A DNA stretch of 64,000 nt from Aequorivita soesokkakensis (GCF_001641085.1 NZ_LXIE01000002.1:1-64000), one strand, 5' to 3'. Counted from the first letter of the stretch, positions 29,006-37,943 are shown. A program made the numbers and translations. The notes: generated from the letters alone by a model not told the origin.

Positions 29006-29067
29006 TCCAAATTACTTTTTATACAGCTTCTTTTTCTTTTATCTTCCTTCAAAACTTCAATAAAAAG

Positions 29068-29075
29068 TATCTTTG
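29068..29075 (+). promoter_or_regulatory. -7 promoter element for the exonuclease operon
   Basis: TATCTTTG, an exact TAnnTTTG, 17 bp before the start codon; no clear -33 TTTG. Confidence 0.5.
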
Positions 29076-29092
29076 CACAACAAAACAAAACA

Positions 29093-29866
29093 ATGGAACT
29101 TAATTTAAAAAAACCAATCTGTTTCTTCGATCTTGAAACCACGGGAATTAATGTAGCGACGGACAGAATTGTTGAAATAGCAATCTTAAAAGTATTCCCA
29201 AACGGAAATAAGGAAAGCCACACTTGGCGCGTAAATCCTGAGATGCCTATTCCGGCAGAGTCTTCTGCAATTCATGGAATTACTGATGAAATGGTTGCCG
29301 ACGAGCCAACTTTTAAGGAATTGGCTCCCAAAGTTTACACGTTGATAAAAGATAGTGACTTGGGCGGATTTAATTCAAATCGTTTTGACATTCCGTTATT
29401 GGCCGAGGAATTGCTTCGTGCAGAAGTGGATTTTGATATGAAAAAAGCAATGTCCGTTGATGTGCAAACTATTTTTCACAAAATGGAAAAGCGAACCTTG
29501 GAAGCAGCCTATAAATTTTATTGCGATAAAGATTTAAAAGATGCCCACAGCGCTGCCGCAGATACAAACGCGACCTATGAAGTTTTAAAAGCGCAGCTTG
29601 ATAAATACGGTGAACTTGAAAATGATATAAACTTTCTGGCAGATTTCAGTTCGCATAGGGATCACGCAGATTTTGCAGGATTTATAAGTTATAACGAAGA
29701 AGGTGTTGAGGTTTTTTCCTTCGGAAAATACAAAGGCAGTTTGGTAACAGAAATTATGGAAAAGGATTCCGGCTATTTCGGGTGGTTGCTAAATGCGGAT
29801 TTCCCGCTGTACACAAAAAAGGTTTTGACGCGAATCCGTCTTCAAAAGTTAAACACAAAACTTTAA
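29093..29866 (+). CDS. DEDDh 3'-5' exonuclease (DNA polymerase III epsilon-like)
   Basis: 257 aa. Exo I motif FFDLETTGINVATDRIVEIAI, Exo II GGFNSNRFDIPLLAEEL, and Exo III with His and Asp in KDAHSAAADTNATYEVL, which gives the complete DEDDh set. A C-terminal ~70-residue segment (EVFSFGKYKGSLVTEIM, GYFGWLLNADFPLYTKKVL) matches the small domain found in many stand-alone exonucleases. Degrades DNA 3'-5' in proofreading or repair. First gene of a run with 7-bp and 1-bp gaps to FAH and Hpt genes. Confidence 0.93.
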   Translation: MELNLKKPICFFDLETTGINVATDRIVEIAILKVFPNGNKESHTWRVNPEMPIPAESSAIHGITDEMVADEPTFKELAPKVYTLIKDSDLGGFNSNRFDIPLLAEELLRAEVDFDMKKAMSVDVQTIFHKMEKRTLEAAYKFYCDKDLKDAHSAAADTNATYEVLKAQLDKYGELENDINFLADFSSHRDHADFAGFISYNEEGVEVFSFGKYKGSLVTEIMEKDSGYFGWLLNADFPLYTKKVLTRIRLQKLNTKL

Positions 29867-29873
29867 AAGTAAA

Positions 29874-30485
29874 ATGAAAATAATCTGTATTGGCCGCAAT
29901 TACGCAGACCATATTAAAGAACTGGATAACAACAAACCTTCAGAGCCAATTATCTTTTTAAAACCGGACACCGCAATATTGTTAAAGAAGCAGCCGTTCT
30001 TTATTCCAGAGTTTTCAAATGATGTGCATCACGAAGTAGAATTGTTGGTCCGAATCAATAAAATCGGGAAACATATCGATCAAAAATTCGCCCATAAATA
30101 TTATGACGAAATTGGTTTGGGAATAGACTTCACCGCAAGAGATTTACAAGCTGAATTAAAGGAAAAAGGCTTGCCGTGGGAAAAAGCAAAAGCATTTGAC
30201 GGAGCCGCGGTAATTGGAAATTTCATAAAAAAAGAAAAATTTTCAGATATAAATAATATAGAATTTAGCTTAAAACGCAATGAAAAAATAGTCCAAAAAG
30301 GCAATTCTATGCTGATGATGTGGAAAATAGATGCTTTAATCGAATATATTTCAAAATATTTTACACTAAAAATAGGAGACATTATCTTTACCGGAACTCC
30401 CGCAGGTGTTGGCAAAGTTGAGGCCAATGATGTTTTGACGGGATTTATAGGTGAAAGCGAAATGTTTTCCATAAAAGTAAAGTAG
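29874..30485 (+). CDS. Fumarylacetoacetate hydrolase family protein (acylpyruvase-like)
   Basis: 203 aa. FAH-fold metal site visible in IGRNYADHIKEL, HHEVELLVRI (metal-binding Glu pair), GIDFTARDLQ, GDIIFTGTPAGVG. The short single-domain length fits acylpyruvase/oxaloacetate-decarboxylase-like members (YcgM, FAHD1). Catalyses hydrolysis or decarboxylation of a C-C bond next to a keto group; substrate not deducible. Seven bases after the exonuclease stop. Confidence 0.93.
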   Translation: MKIICIGRNYADHIKELDNNKPSEPIIFLKPDTAILLKKQPFFIPEFSNDVHHEVELLVRINKIGKHIDQKFAHKYYDEIGLGIDFTARDLQAELKEKGLPWEKAKAFDGAAVIGNFIKKEKFSDINNIEFSLKRNEKIVQKGNSMLMMWKIDALIEYISKYFTLKIGDIIFTGTPAGVGKVEANDVLTGFIGESEMFSIKVK

Positions 30486-30486
30486 A

Positions 30487-30828
30487 ATGACAAAGTATTA
30501 TGCAAAGGAAAATCTTAGTGAAATCGCAGATGGCGATCAAGATTTTTTAGAAATATTGGCCCAGACATTTTTGGATGAAATTCCTCCGGATTTACGTTCC
30601 ATGGAAGAGGCTATCCAGAATGAAAACAGGGAATTGGCATACCAATTCGCACATAAAATGAAACCGAATATTGAAATGTTCGGGATTGATGCACTTAAAG
30701 ATATTACCAGCATTGAAGCGTGGTCCAAAACTTCCAAAAGTAAGGCGGCGGTTCTTCCTCACTTGGAAAATGTACTTACAACATTGAATCACGTATTCGT
30801 TGAGCTGAAAGAAGATTTCCAATTATAA
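30487..30828 (+). CDS. Hpt (histidine phosphotransfer) domain protein
   Basis: 113 aa, a four-helix-bundle phosphotransfer protein with the phosphorylatable His at residue 56 in AYQFAHKMKPN. Its first half (DQDFLEILAQTFLDEIPPDLRSMEEAI) is the typical Hpt helix. Shuttles phosphate between response-regulator receiver domains in a phosphorelay. No kinase or regulator lies in the window, so it is an orphan. It follows FAH with one base between stop and start and is 2 bp before cinA. Confidence 0.9.
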   Translation: MTKYYAKENLSEIADGDQDFLEILAQTFLDEIPPDLRSMEEAIQNENRELAYQFAHKMKPNIEMFGIDALKDITSIEAWSKTSKSKAAVLPHLENVLTTLNHVFVELKEDFQL

Positions 30829-30830
30829 AA

Positions 30831-32078
30831 ATGCTTGCAGAAATTATAACCATAGGCGATGAGATTCTCATAGGCCAAATTGTTGATACCAATTCAGCAT
30901 ATATTTCCAAAGAACTTAACAAGGTAGGGGTAAAGGTGTATCAAATTACATCTGTTCAGGACGATCGGACACACATTTTACAAGCCTTTGAAGATGCCAA
31001 AAAACACGCCGACCTTGTGATTGTTACTGGTGGACTGGGCCCTACAAAGGATGATATTACCAAACAGACTTTTTGTGATTTCTTTGAAGATGTTTTGGTA
31101 GAAGACCAAAACGTGATTGAAAACGTAAAACAACTTTTCAAAAAATATCAATTAAATAAACCGTTGCCTGCAAATTTTCAGCAAGCTATGGTTCCCTCAA
31201 AAGCTACAGTCCTCAATAATCTCCACGGCACCGCTCCCGGGATGTGGATGGAAAAAGACGAAGTTGTTTTTGTTTCGCTTCCCGGAGTTCCCTATGAAAT
31301 GAAACATCTTTTGCAAGGTGAAGTTTTGCCTAGAGTAGTAAAGCGTTTCAACCGACCTTTTATATATCACAAAACACTTTTAACATACGGGCTGGGAGAG
31401 AGCGCTATTGCCGAAAGAATTGCCGATTGGGAAAACGATTTGCCGGAAAATATAAAACTTGCATACTTGCCTTCCTTGGGAAAAGTTCGTTTAAGGTTGT
31501 CATCTAGCGGAAATAATGAGTCGGTTTTACAGGAAAATATTGATTCAAGAATGGAAGTTTTAAGTGAAATGCTTTCAGATATCGCCATTGGTTATGAAGA
31601 CGAAACTAGTATTGTTGGCAGAATTGCGCACATTCTCAATCAAAAAAATCAGACTTTAAGTCTAGCTGAAAGCTGCTCTGGAGGCGCTATTGCCGAGCAG
31701 ATTACTTCCGAAGCAGGCGCGTCATCTTTTTTCCTGGGAAGTATTGTTCCGTATAAAACCGAACTAAAAACGCATATTCTTGGGGTTCCTTCTTCCTTAA
31801 TAGAAGAATATACTGTGGTAAGTATAGAAGTGGCAGAAAGCATGGCGGCGAATTGTTGCAAGCTTTTCAACACAGATTTTGCTATTGCGACTACTGGAAT
31901 TGCAGGCCCAACAAAAGGCGATGCCGTAGATGAAGTTGGCACGGTATGTATTGCTATTGCTTCGCCCAGAGGAATTGTTTCAGAAAAGTTCAGCTTTGGA
32001 AATGACCGTTTTCGCGTTATTAAAAAGACGATAAATAAAGCTTTCGAAATGCTTCTAAAAGAAATTTCAAAAAACTAA
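30831..32078 (+). CDS. cinA: CinA family protein (competence/damage-inducible, NMN amidohydrolase domain)
   Basis: 415 aa, full length. N-terminal MoaB/MogA-like molybdopterin-binding fold (ITIGDEILIGQIVDTNSAYI, VTGGLGPTKDD, NLHGTAPGMWME), then a C-terminal PncC-type amidase domain (LAESCSGGAIAEQIT, ATTGIAGPTKGDAVDEVGTV). Converts nicotinamide mononucleotide to nicotinate mononucleotide in pyridine-nucleotide salvage and may also act as an ADP-ribose pyrophosphatase. Last gene of the exonuclease-FAH-Hpt-cinA run. Confidence 0.96.
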   Translation: MLAEIITIGDEILIGQIVDTNSAYISKELNKVGVKVYQITSVQDDRTHILQAFEDAKKHADLVIVTGGLGPTKDDITKQTFCDFFEDVLVEDQNVIENVKQLFKKYQLNKPLPANFQQAMVPSKATVLNNLHGTAPGMWMEKDEVVFVSLPGVPYEMKHLLQGEVLPRVVKRFNRPFIYHKTLLTYGLGESAIAERIADWENDLPENIKLAYLPSLGKVRLRLSSSGNNESVLQENIDSRMEVLSEMLSDIAIGYEDETSIVGRIAHILNQKNQTLSLAESCSGGAIAEQITSEAGASSFFLGSIVPYKTELKTHILGVPSSLIEEYTVVSIEVAESMAANCCKLFNTDFAIATTGIAGPTKGDAVDEVGTVCIAIASPRGIVSEKFSFGNDRFRVIKKTINKAFEMLLKEISKN

Positions 32079-32088
32079 TTTTCTTTTG

Positions 32089-32119
32089 TTGTACATCACA
32101 AAAGAATTACTTAAATTTG
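32089..32119 (+). promoter_or_regulatory. Promoter of the rpmB-rpmG operon
   Basis: TTG at 32089-32091, a 20-bp spacer and an exact TAnnTTTG (TAAATTTG, 32112-32119), 36 bp before rpmB. A textbook Bacteroidota promoter. Confidence 0.7.
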
Positions 32120-32155
32120 CACCCTGTTTTAAAATAACTTAAAAAAGTTAAGGAA

Positions 32156-32395
32156 ATGTCAAGAGTTTGTGAACTTACCGGAAAGAAAGCGATGGTTGGA
32201 AATAACGTGTCGCACGCGATGAACAAAACCAAACGTAAGTTTGATGTAAATTTGCTTAAGAAGCGTTTTTATATTCCAGAAGAAGACAAGTGGGTAACCC
32301 TTCGTGTTTCTGCTTCTGCGATAAAAGACATCAATAAAAAAGGTATTTCTGCGGTTATGAAGGAAGCTCGCGAAAAAGGCTTTTTAACTAAATAA
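32156..32395 (+). CDS. rpmB: 50S ribosomal protein L28
   Basis: 79 aa; the conserved start SRVCELTGKKAMVGNNVSHAMNKT and LRVSASAIKDINKKG identify L28. Followed 27 bp later by L33 and then a DUF4295 gene, the standard Bacteroidota order. Confidence 0.97.
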   Translation: MSRVCELTGKKAMVGNNVSHAMNKTKRKFDVNLLKKRFYIPEEDKWVTLRVSASAIKDINKKGISAVMKEAREKGFLTK

Positions 32396-32422
32396 TTGCA
32401 ATAATCAATAAAGTCTGTTACA

Positions 32423-32605
32423 ATGGCTAAAAAAGGAAATAGAGTACAAGTAATTTTGGAGTGCACAGAGCACAAAGAGTCTGGCCAAGCCGGAACTTCA
32501 CGTTACATCACTACCAAAAACAAAAAGAATACACCGGACAGAATGGAGTTGAAGAAATTCAACCCAATTCTTAAGAAAATGACGGTTCATAAAGAGATTA
32601 AATAA
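32423..32605 (+). CDS. rpmG: 50S ribosomal protein L33
   Basis: 60 aa; [38 protein letters not shown] identify L33. The zinc-binding cysteines of the C+ form are absent (a single Cys), i.e. the zinc-independent type. Confidence 0.97.
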   Translation: MAKKGNRVQVILECTEHKESGQAGTSRYITTKNKKNTPDRMELKKFNPILKKMTVHKEIK

Positions 32606-32613
32606 TATAAGTC

Positions 32614-32766
32614 ATGGCAAAGAAATCAGTAGCATCGTTACAAACAGGTTCAAAGCGTTTAACCAAAGCAATAAAAATGGTTAAATCGCCAAAAACAGGA
32701 GCTTATACATTTACTGAGTCTATCATGGCTCCAGAAATGGTAAATGACTGGTTAAACAAAAAATAA
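32614..32766 (+). CDS. DUF4295 small ribosome-associated-operon protein
   Basis: 50 aa, Lys-rich: MAKKSVASLQTGSKRLTKAI, then KMVKSPKTGAYTFTESIM and VNDWLNKK. It is the small protein of unknown function that follows rpmG in Bacteroidota (DUF4295), starting 8 bp after rpmG. Its charge and context suggest ribosome association, which is inference. Confidence 0.9.
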   Translation: MAKKSVASLQTGSKRLTKAIKMVKSPKTGAYTFTESIMAPEMVNDWLNKK

Positions 32767-32785
32767 CCAGCTTAAAATATTCAGA

Positions 32786-32815
32786 AAAAGCCACTTTTTT
32801 GCGAAGGTGGCTTTT
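32786..32815 (+). terminator. Terminator of the rpmB operon
   Basis: AAAAGCCAC pairs with GTGGCTTTT across a 12-base loop, 19 bp after the DUF4295 stop. Confidence 0.75.
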
Positions 32816-32942
32816 CGTATTTTTGCTCACCCCTTCCGTCTTTAAAATTGCCCGAAAAGCAATTTTAAAGCCACCTTCCCCTGAATTAGGGTAAGGAGCA
32901 TAAAGTGGGACAACTGACAACCGAAAACCGACAACTGAAAAA

Positions 32943-33896
32943 ATGAGTTTATTCAAAAAAATATTTTCCAAAGAGAAAAAAGAAACACTTGATAAAGGAC
33001 TTGAAAAAACAAAGACTTCCTTTTTTGACAAACTAAGCAAGGCAGTTGCGGGAAAGAGTAAAGTTGATGATGATGTTCTGGACAATCTGGAAGAAATACT
33101 AGTTTCCAGTGATGTTGGCGTAAATACAACCTTAAAGGTAATCAACAGGATTGAAGCCCGGGTTGCCAAAGATAAATATTTGGGAACGGATGAATTGAAC
33201 CAAATTCTTCGTGAGGAAATTGCGGGACTTTTAAGCGAAGTAGATTCCGGTAACGCCACAGAGTTTGAAGTTCCGGAAAATAAAAAGCCATATGTAGTGA
33301 TGGTAGTTGGGGTGAATGGAGTTGGGAAAACCACAACTATTGGAAAGATGGCATATCAGTTCAAAAAAGCTGGTAAAAAAGTAGTTTTGGGAGCTGCTGA
33401 TACCTTTCGCGCTGCAGCAATTGACCAGCTTCAAATTTGGGCTGACCGCGCAGATGTAACTATTGTAAAGCAAAGTATGGGCAGTGATCCCGCAAGTGTA
33501 GCTTTTGATACGTTGCAAAGTGCCGTAAACCAAAATGCCGATGTTGTTATTATTGATACTGCGGGAAGACTTCACAATAAAGTGAACTTAATGAACGAGC
33601 TTACAAAAGTAAAACGCGTTATGCAAAAAGTAGTCCCAGATGCACCCCACGACGTACTTTTAGTATTGGATGGCTCTACTGGGCAAAATGCTTTTGAACA
33701 GGCAAAACAGTTTACCGCTGCTACCGAAGTTACTTCGCTTGCCGTTACCAAACTAGATGGAACCGCGAAAGGAGGGGTTGTAATTGGTATAAGTGATCAG
33801 TTTAAAATTCCTGTGAAATATATTGGCGTGGGCGAAGGAATGGAAGACCTTCAGGTTTTCAATAAATTTGAATTTGTCGATTCTTTTTTCAAATAA
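32943..33896 (+). CDS. ftsY: Signal recognition particle receptor FtsY
   Basis: 317 aa. N-terminal helical N domain, then the SRP GTPase G domain: GVNGVGKTTTIGKMA (G1), DTFRAAAIDQL (insertion-box), DTAGRLHNK (G3), TKLDGTAKGG (G4) and GVGEGMEDLQVF at the end. Docks SRP-ribosome complexes at the membrane for co-translational insertion. Short acidic N-terminal region only. The 40 bp before the start consist of an imperfect ACAACTGA/ACCGA simple repeat. Confidence 0.98.
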   Translation: MSLFKKIFSKEKKETLDKGLEKTKTSFFDKLSKAVAGKSKVDDDVLDNLEEILVSSDVGVNTTLKVINRIEARVAKDKYLGTDELNQILREEIAGLLSEVDSGNATEFEVPENKKPYVVMVVGVNGVGKTTTIGKMAYQFKKAGKKVVLGAADTFRAAAIDQLQIWADRADVTIVKQSMGSDPASVAFDTLQSAVNQNADVVIIDTAGRLHNKVNLMNELTKVKRVMQKVVPDAPHDVLLVLDGSTGQNAFEQAKQFTAATEVTSLAVTKLDGTAKGGVVIGISDQFKIPVKYIGVGEGMEDLQVFNKFEFVDSFFK

Positions 33897-34247
33897 ATGG
33901 AAAGTAAAGCACCTAAAAATTACAAGGATTTTTTCAAATATCTTTTACTGGCCTTGATAGCCTACATTGGTGGATTAACGGGCTATCACAGTTTTAAAAT
34001 AATTGAATATTTCATAAAACCCGTTCCAAATCCATTAATGCCTTTGGGAATGTATAAATACATGGCATTTCCATACATTTCTTTTATTCCTATTCTTTTG
34101 GCTTTATTATTTTTGGGATTTTATTTTTATAAAAAGGAATATTTTAAGAAAGGCCCCATTATTTTTTATATCGTATTAATTCTACTTTTTCATCTTTCGC
34201 AAAGTAGCCTCTTAAATTTTTTCGATAGTTTTAATCCGTATGGGTAA
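33897..34247 (+). CDS. Small three-helix membrane protein, function unknown
   Basis: 116 aa. The start codon follows the ftsY stop with no gap, so it is co-transcribed. Three hydrophobic segments are visible (~15-35, ~58-78, ~90-108; LLLALIAYIGGLTGYHSF, SFIPILLALLFLGFYFY, IIFYIVLILLFHL). No family recognised. A bidirectional terminator follows. Confidence 0.75.
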   Translation: MESKAPKNYKDFFKYLLLALIAYIGGLTGYHSFKIIEYFIKPVPNPLMPLGMYKYMAFPYISFIPILLALLFLGFYFYKKEYFKKGPIIFYIVLILLFHLSQSSLLNFFDSFNPYG

Positions 34248-34249
34248 TA

Positions 34250-34297
34250 AAAAAAGGGAATTCACGATTGTTTACTAATTCGAGAATTCCCTTTTTT
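34250..34297. terminator. Bidirectional terminator between ftsY operon and S9 peptidase gene
   Basis: AAAAAAGGGAATTC pairs perfectly with GAATTCCCTTTTTT over a 20-base loop; T-runs on both strands serve the two convergent transcripts. Confidence 0.85.
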
Positions 34298-34317
34298 GCT
34301 TACAGCTTACAGCTATT

Positions 34318-36216
34318 TTAAAGTGTTTCTTTCAGCCAACTAAAAAACTCTCTTTGCCAAACAAGCGCATTCTGCGGCTGCAGCACCCAATGGTTTTCTT
34401 CGGGAAGATAGAGAAGTTTGCTTTTTATTCCCTTTAACTGTGCTGCTTGAAAAGCGCCCAATCCTTGTTCGATTGGCACACGGTAATCTTTTCCGCCCTG
34501 AACAATCATAATTGGAGTGTCCCATTTATCAACATAGGTGATTGGGTTGAATTCATTGAATGATTTTTGTGCAGTGGCGTTGTTTTTATCCCAATATGCC
34601 CCGCCCATATCGTGGTTTACAAAGAATAGCTCTTCAGTTGTTCCATACATTGCTCGGGTATCAAAAACGCCGTCGTGGGCGATAAAAGTTTTGAAACGTC
34701 CGTCGTGATTTCCAGCCAACCAGAATACAGAATAACCACCGAAACTAGCACCAATTGCACCAAGACGATCTTTATCAACATAAGCTTCTTTTGAAATAGC
34801 GTCAATAGCATCGAGGTAATCCTGCATTGCTTTTCCACCCCAATCTCCGCTAATGTCCGCATTCCATTGCACGCCATGGCCTGGCATGCCGCGTCGGTTT
34901 GGCGCTACAATAATGTATCCTTCCGAAGCCATCAATTGAAAATTCCAGCGAGTGGAATAGAATTGAGATAAAGCAGATTGCGGTCCGCCCTGTGCATAAA
35001 GCAAGGTTGGGTATTTTTTATTTTTATCGAAATTGGGTGGAAGAATTACCCAAACCAGCATTTGCTTGCCGTCTTTGGTAGTAACCATTCTTTTTTCAAC
35101 TGTTGGCAAATCAAGCTTTCCATAGAATTCATTATTTACTTGTGTAAGTTGTTTGAAAGTTTTGCTTTTCAAATCAAATGAAAAAATTTCCGAAGCATGG
35201 TTCATATCCGTGCGCGTAACAATCAACTGGCCGTTGTTTTCGGCAACAATACCCGTAACGTCAAATTGTCCCTGTGAAAGTTGTTCAACAACTGCCATTT
35301 TTCGGGTTTTTCCGGGATAATCAACTTTAAAAATTTGTTGCGTTCCGTCAACCGGAGCCGTGAAATAAATATCCTTATTGTTGCTTGCCCAAAGAAATCC
35401 GTTAACCGTTCCATCCCATTGAGAAGTAAGGTTTTGTTTTACGCCATTTTCCAAAACGATAATATCATTTTTATCAGCTTCGTAACCCGGAGTTTTCATC
35501 TGTAAATATGCCAAAGCTCCAGCTTTTGAAAATGCTGGCTGGGTGTCATAACCTTTGTTTTCTTCGGTTAAATTCTCCGTCTTTTTATCAGAAAGATTGT
35601 ATTTGTAGATATCTGTATTGGTACTAATTGCATAATCTGTTCCTGCCGACTTTTTACTTACGTAATAAATATTTTCGCCTTTTGGCCCCCAAACATAATC
35701 TTCATCGCCGCCGAAGGGCGCTTGTGGGGTGTAATACGGCTGTCCGGGCGTAATATCGGTTTCTGCTCCAGTTTTAGTGTCTTTATAAAAAACGTGATTG
35801 TAGCTACCATCATTATAGGTGTCCCAATGTCTGTAATCCAATGATGTATAAACGTAGGCGTCACTTTTAGGCAAATCTTTGTAAATATCTTTTCCAGCTA
35901 TATCTTTTACGTGAACGGGTTTGTTCATCAAAAGATACTGTCCGTTTGGCGAAAGATTTTTGTTAGCAACTTTTGCTTCGTCTTTTGAAATTTCAGTGAA
36001 ATTTCCACCCGCTACAGACATTTTGTAATATTTTGAATCAAAACTGTTTTCTACCATATTTGGAGTGGAAACCTTATAAAACAGTTCTTTTCCGTCATTG
36101 GAAATTCCAATGGGGCTTACTTTTTTCACCTGCCATAAAAGCTCCGGTGTCATTGTTTTTTGGGCATACAAAAAGCCAGCGCAAAGAAAGGCCAGCAGGA
36201 ATGTCATTTTTTTCAT
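34318..36216 (-). CDS. Exported S9 family prolyl-oligopeptidase-type peptidase
   Basis: 632 aa with signal peptide (...LCAGFLYAQ). N-terminal beta-propeller (~25-370) with PD40-like repeats, C-terminal alpha/beta-hydrolase domain with nucleophile IGASFGGYSVFW, oxyanion/HGG-like YAQGGPQSALSQFY, Asp in IVQGGKDYRVPIEQG and His in LPEENHWVLQP. Dipeptidyl- or acylaminoacyl-peptidase-type activity in the periplasm. Stands alone with a terminator at its 3' end. Confidence 0.94.
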   Translation of the reverse strand: MKKMTFLLAFLCAGFLYAQKTMTPELLWQVKKVSPIGISNDGKELFYKVSTPNMVENSFDSKYYKMSVAGGNFTEISKDEAKVANKNLSPNGQYLLMNKPVHVKDIAGKDIYKDLPKSDAYVYTSLDYRHWDTYNDGSYNHVFYKDTKTGAETDITPGQPYYTPQAPFGGDEDYVWGPKGENIYYVSKKSAGTDYAISTNTDIYKYNLSDKKTENLTEENKGYDTQPAFSKAGALAYLQMKTPGYEADKNDIIVLENGVKQNLTSQWDGTVNGFLWASNNKDIYFTAPVDGTQQIFKVDYPGKTRKMAVVEQLSQGQFDVTGIVAENNGQLIVTRTDMNHASEIFSFDLKSKTFKQLTQVNNEFYGKLDLPTVEKRMVTTKDGKQMLVWVILPPNFDKNKKYPTLLYAQGGPQSALSQFYSTRWNFQLMASEGYIIVAPNRRGMPGHGVQWNADISGDWGGKAMQDYLDAIDAISKEAYVDKDRLGAIGASFGGYSVFWLAGNHDGRFKTFIAHDGVFDTRAMYGTTEELFFVNHDMGGAYWDKNNATAQKSFNEFNPITYVDKWDTPIMIVQGGKDYRVPIEQGLGAFQAAQLKGIKSKLLYLPEENHWVLQPQNALVWQREFFSWLKETL

Positions 36217-36296
36217 TTGGATTGATTTTTAAGAAGTGTAAAGTTACTTAAAAAGTGGCAGTGTTCAGTCTTAGTTGGCAGTAATTGGAATTTGGG

Positions 36297-36319
36297 TCTT
36301 CGACAAGCTCAGACTGACA
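36297..36319. repeat. Dispersed flavobacterial REP-like element
   Basis: A 23-bp block with core TTCGACAAGCTCAGACTGAC resembles the short repeat frequently found between flavobacterial genes. It lies upstream of rimO; a degraded relative may occur near 57131-57165. Confidence 0.55.
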
Positions 36320-36350
36320 ATCTTTTAATTTTGGAATTTGTGATTTGGGA

Positions 36351-36379
36351 TTTGTTTATTTTTTTTAGTGGTATCTTTG
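36351..36379 (+). promoter_or_regulatory. rimO promoter
   Basis: TTTG (36351-36354), 17-bp spacer, exact TAnnTTTG (TATCTTTG, 36372-36379). It leaves a ~105-nt 5' UTR made largely of AATTC-rich imperfect repeats. Confidence 0.65.
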
Positions 36380-36489
36380 CACACTTTTTAAAATTTAGAA
36401 TTCGGAATTAAGAATTCAGAAGTGAAGAGTGCAGATTCAAAAAAACCAAAAATTCATAATTTATAATTCTGAATTCATAATTAAAAGAA

Positions 36490-37794
36490 ATGCGTACCAA
36501 AACCCTAAAGAAGAACAAGATAAATGTTGTAACCCTCGGTTGCTCCAAAAATGTGTATGATAGCGAAGTATTGATGGGCCAACTGCGCGCCAGCAATAAG
36601 GAAGTTGTGCACGAGGAGGAAGGCAATATTGTGGTGATAAATACTTGCGGTTTTATTGCAAATGCCAAGGAGGAAAGTATCAACACCATTCTTGAATTTG
36701 TTCAGAAAAAGGAAGAAGGTTTGGTAGATAAGGTTTTTGTTACGGGCTGTCTTTCTGAAAGATACAAACCGGATCTTCAAAAGGAAATTCCGAATGTGGA
36801 TGAATATTTTGGAACAACGGAACTTCCCGGTCTGCTAAAAGCTTTGGGTGCCGATTATAAACACGAATTGATTGGCGAACGTATAACCACAACCCCAAAA
36901 AACTACGCATATTTCAAAATAGCCGAAGGCTGCGATCGTCCGTGCTCGTTTTGCGCAATCCCTATTATGCGTGGAAAACACCGAAGCACGCCAATGGAAG
37001 ATTTGGTGATTGAAGCAGAAAAGCTCGCTGCAAAAGGTGTAAAGGAATTGATTTTGATTGCACAGGATTTAACCTATTATGGGTTGGATTTATATAAAAA
37101 AAGAAACCTTGCTGAATTGCTTCAAAAACTTGTAAAAGTTGAAGGAATTGAGTGGATTCGTTTGCACTACGCATTCCCCACGGGGTTCCCGATGGACGTT
37201 TTGGAAGTGATGCGCAACGAACCTAAAATCTGCAATTATATCGACATTCCGTTGCAACACATTGCAGACCCAATTTTAAAGTCGATGCGCCGCGGAACCA
37301 CAAAGGCGAAAACCACAAAATTGTTGGAAGAATTCAGAGCAGCGGTTCCAGATATGACAATCAGAACTACTTTGATAGTTGGTTATCCCGGCGAAACTGA
37401 GGAAGATTTCCAAACCCTAAAACAATGGGTAAAAGATATGCGCTTTGAGCGTTTGGGATGTTTTACATATTCTCACGAGGAAAATACACACGCTTACAAC
37501 CTTGAAGATGATGTACCCGAAGATGTAAAAATGGATCGCGCAAACGAGATCATGGAAATACAAAGCCAGATTTCTTGGGAATTAAACCAACAAAAAATAG
37601 GCAAGGAATTCCGTGTTGTGATTGACAGAAAGGAAGGTGGCTATTTCGTTGGAAGAACTGAATTTGACAGTCCAGATGTTGACAACGAAGTATTGATTAA
37701 TGCCGAAGAAGGGTATTTGCGGACCGGAGAATTCTTTAACGTAAAAATCACTGCTGCTGAGGATTTTGATCTTTATGCTGAACTTATAGTATAA
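36490..37794 (+). CDS. rimO: Ribosomal protein uS12 methylthiotransferase RimO
   Basis: 434 aa. N-terminal UPF0004 domain (VTLGCSKNVYDSEVLMG, TCGFIANAKEES, VTGCLSERY) with three cysteines for one iron-sulfur cluster. Radical-SAM core with CDRPCSFCAIPIMRGKHRS (CxxxCxxC), and C-terminal TRAM domain. The GCSKNVYDSE and AQDLTYYG segments separate RimO from MiaB. Methylthiolates Asp of ribosomal protein S12. Confidence 0.97.
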   Translation: MRTKTLKKNKINVVTLGCSKNVYDSEVLMGQLRASNKEVVHEEEGNIVVINTCGFIANAKEESINTILEFVQKKEEGLVDKVFVTGCLSERYKPDLQKEIPNVDEYFGTTELPGLLKALGADYKHELIGERITTTPKNYAYFKIAEGCDRPCSFCAIPIMRGKHRSTPMEDLVIEAEKLAAKGVKELILIAQDLTYYGLDLYKKRNLAELLQKLVKVEGIEWIRLHYAFPTGFPMDVLEVMRNEPKICNYIDIPLQHIADPILKSMRRGTTKAKTTKLLEEFRAAVPDMTIRTTLIVGYPGETEEDFQTLKQWVKDMRFERLGCFTYSHEENTHAYNLEDDVPEDVKMDRANEIMEIQSQISWELNQQKIGKEFRVVIDRKEGGYFVGRTEFDSPDVDNEVLINAEEGYLRTGEFFNVKITAAEDFDLYAELIV

Positions 37795-37892
37795 ATTTCA
37801 CTCTCTTCTCTGCGAATCTCCTTACCCTCCGTGTAACTCTGTGAAATAGCTATTACGCTGAGTTACTCAGAGAATCGCTGAGATACACAGAG

Positions 37893-37943
37893 AAACTTGA
37901 AACCCGAAACTTGAAACCCGAACTTGAAACCCGAACTTGAAAC
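37893..37943 (+). repeat. 13-14 bp tandem repeat overlapping a start codon
   Basis: Four consecutive units built on AACTTGAAACCCG (37893, 37907, 37921, 37934, the last cut short). The TTG start of the next gene (37937) lies in unit 4. Confidence 0.85.
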
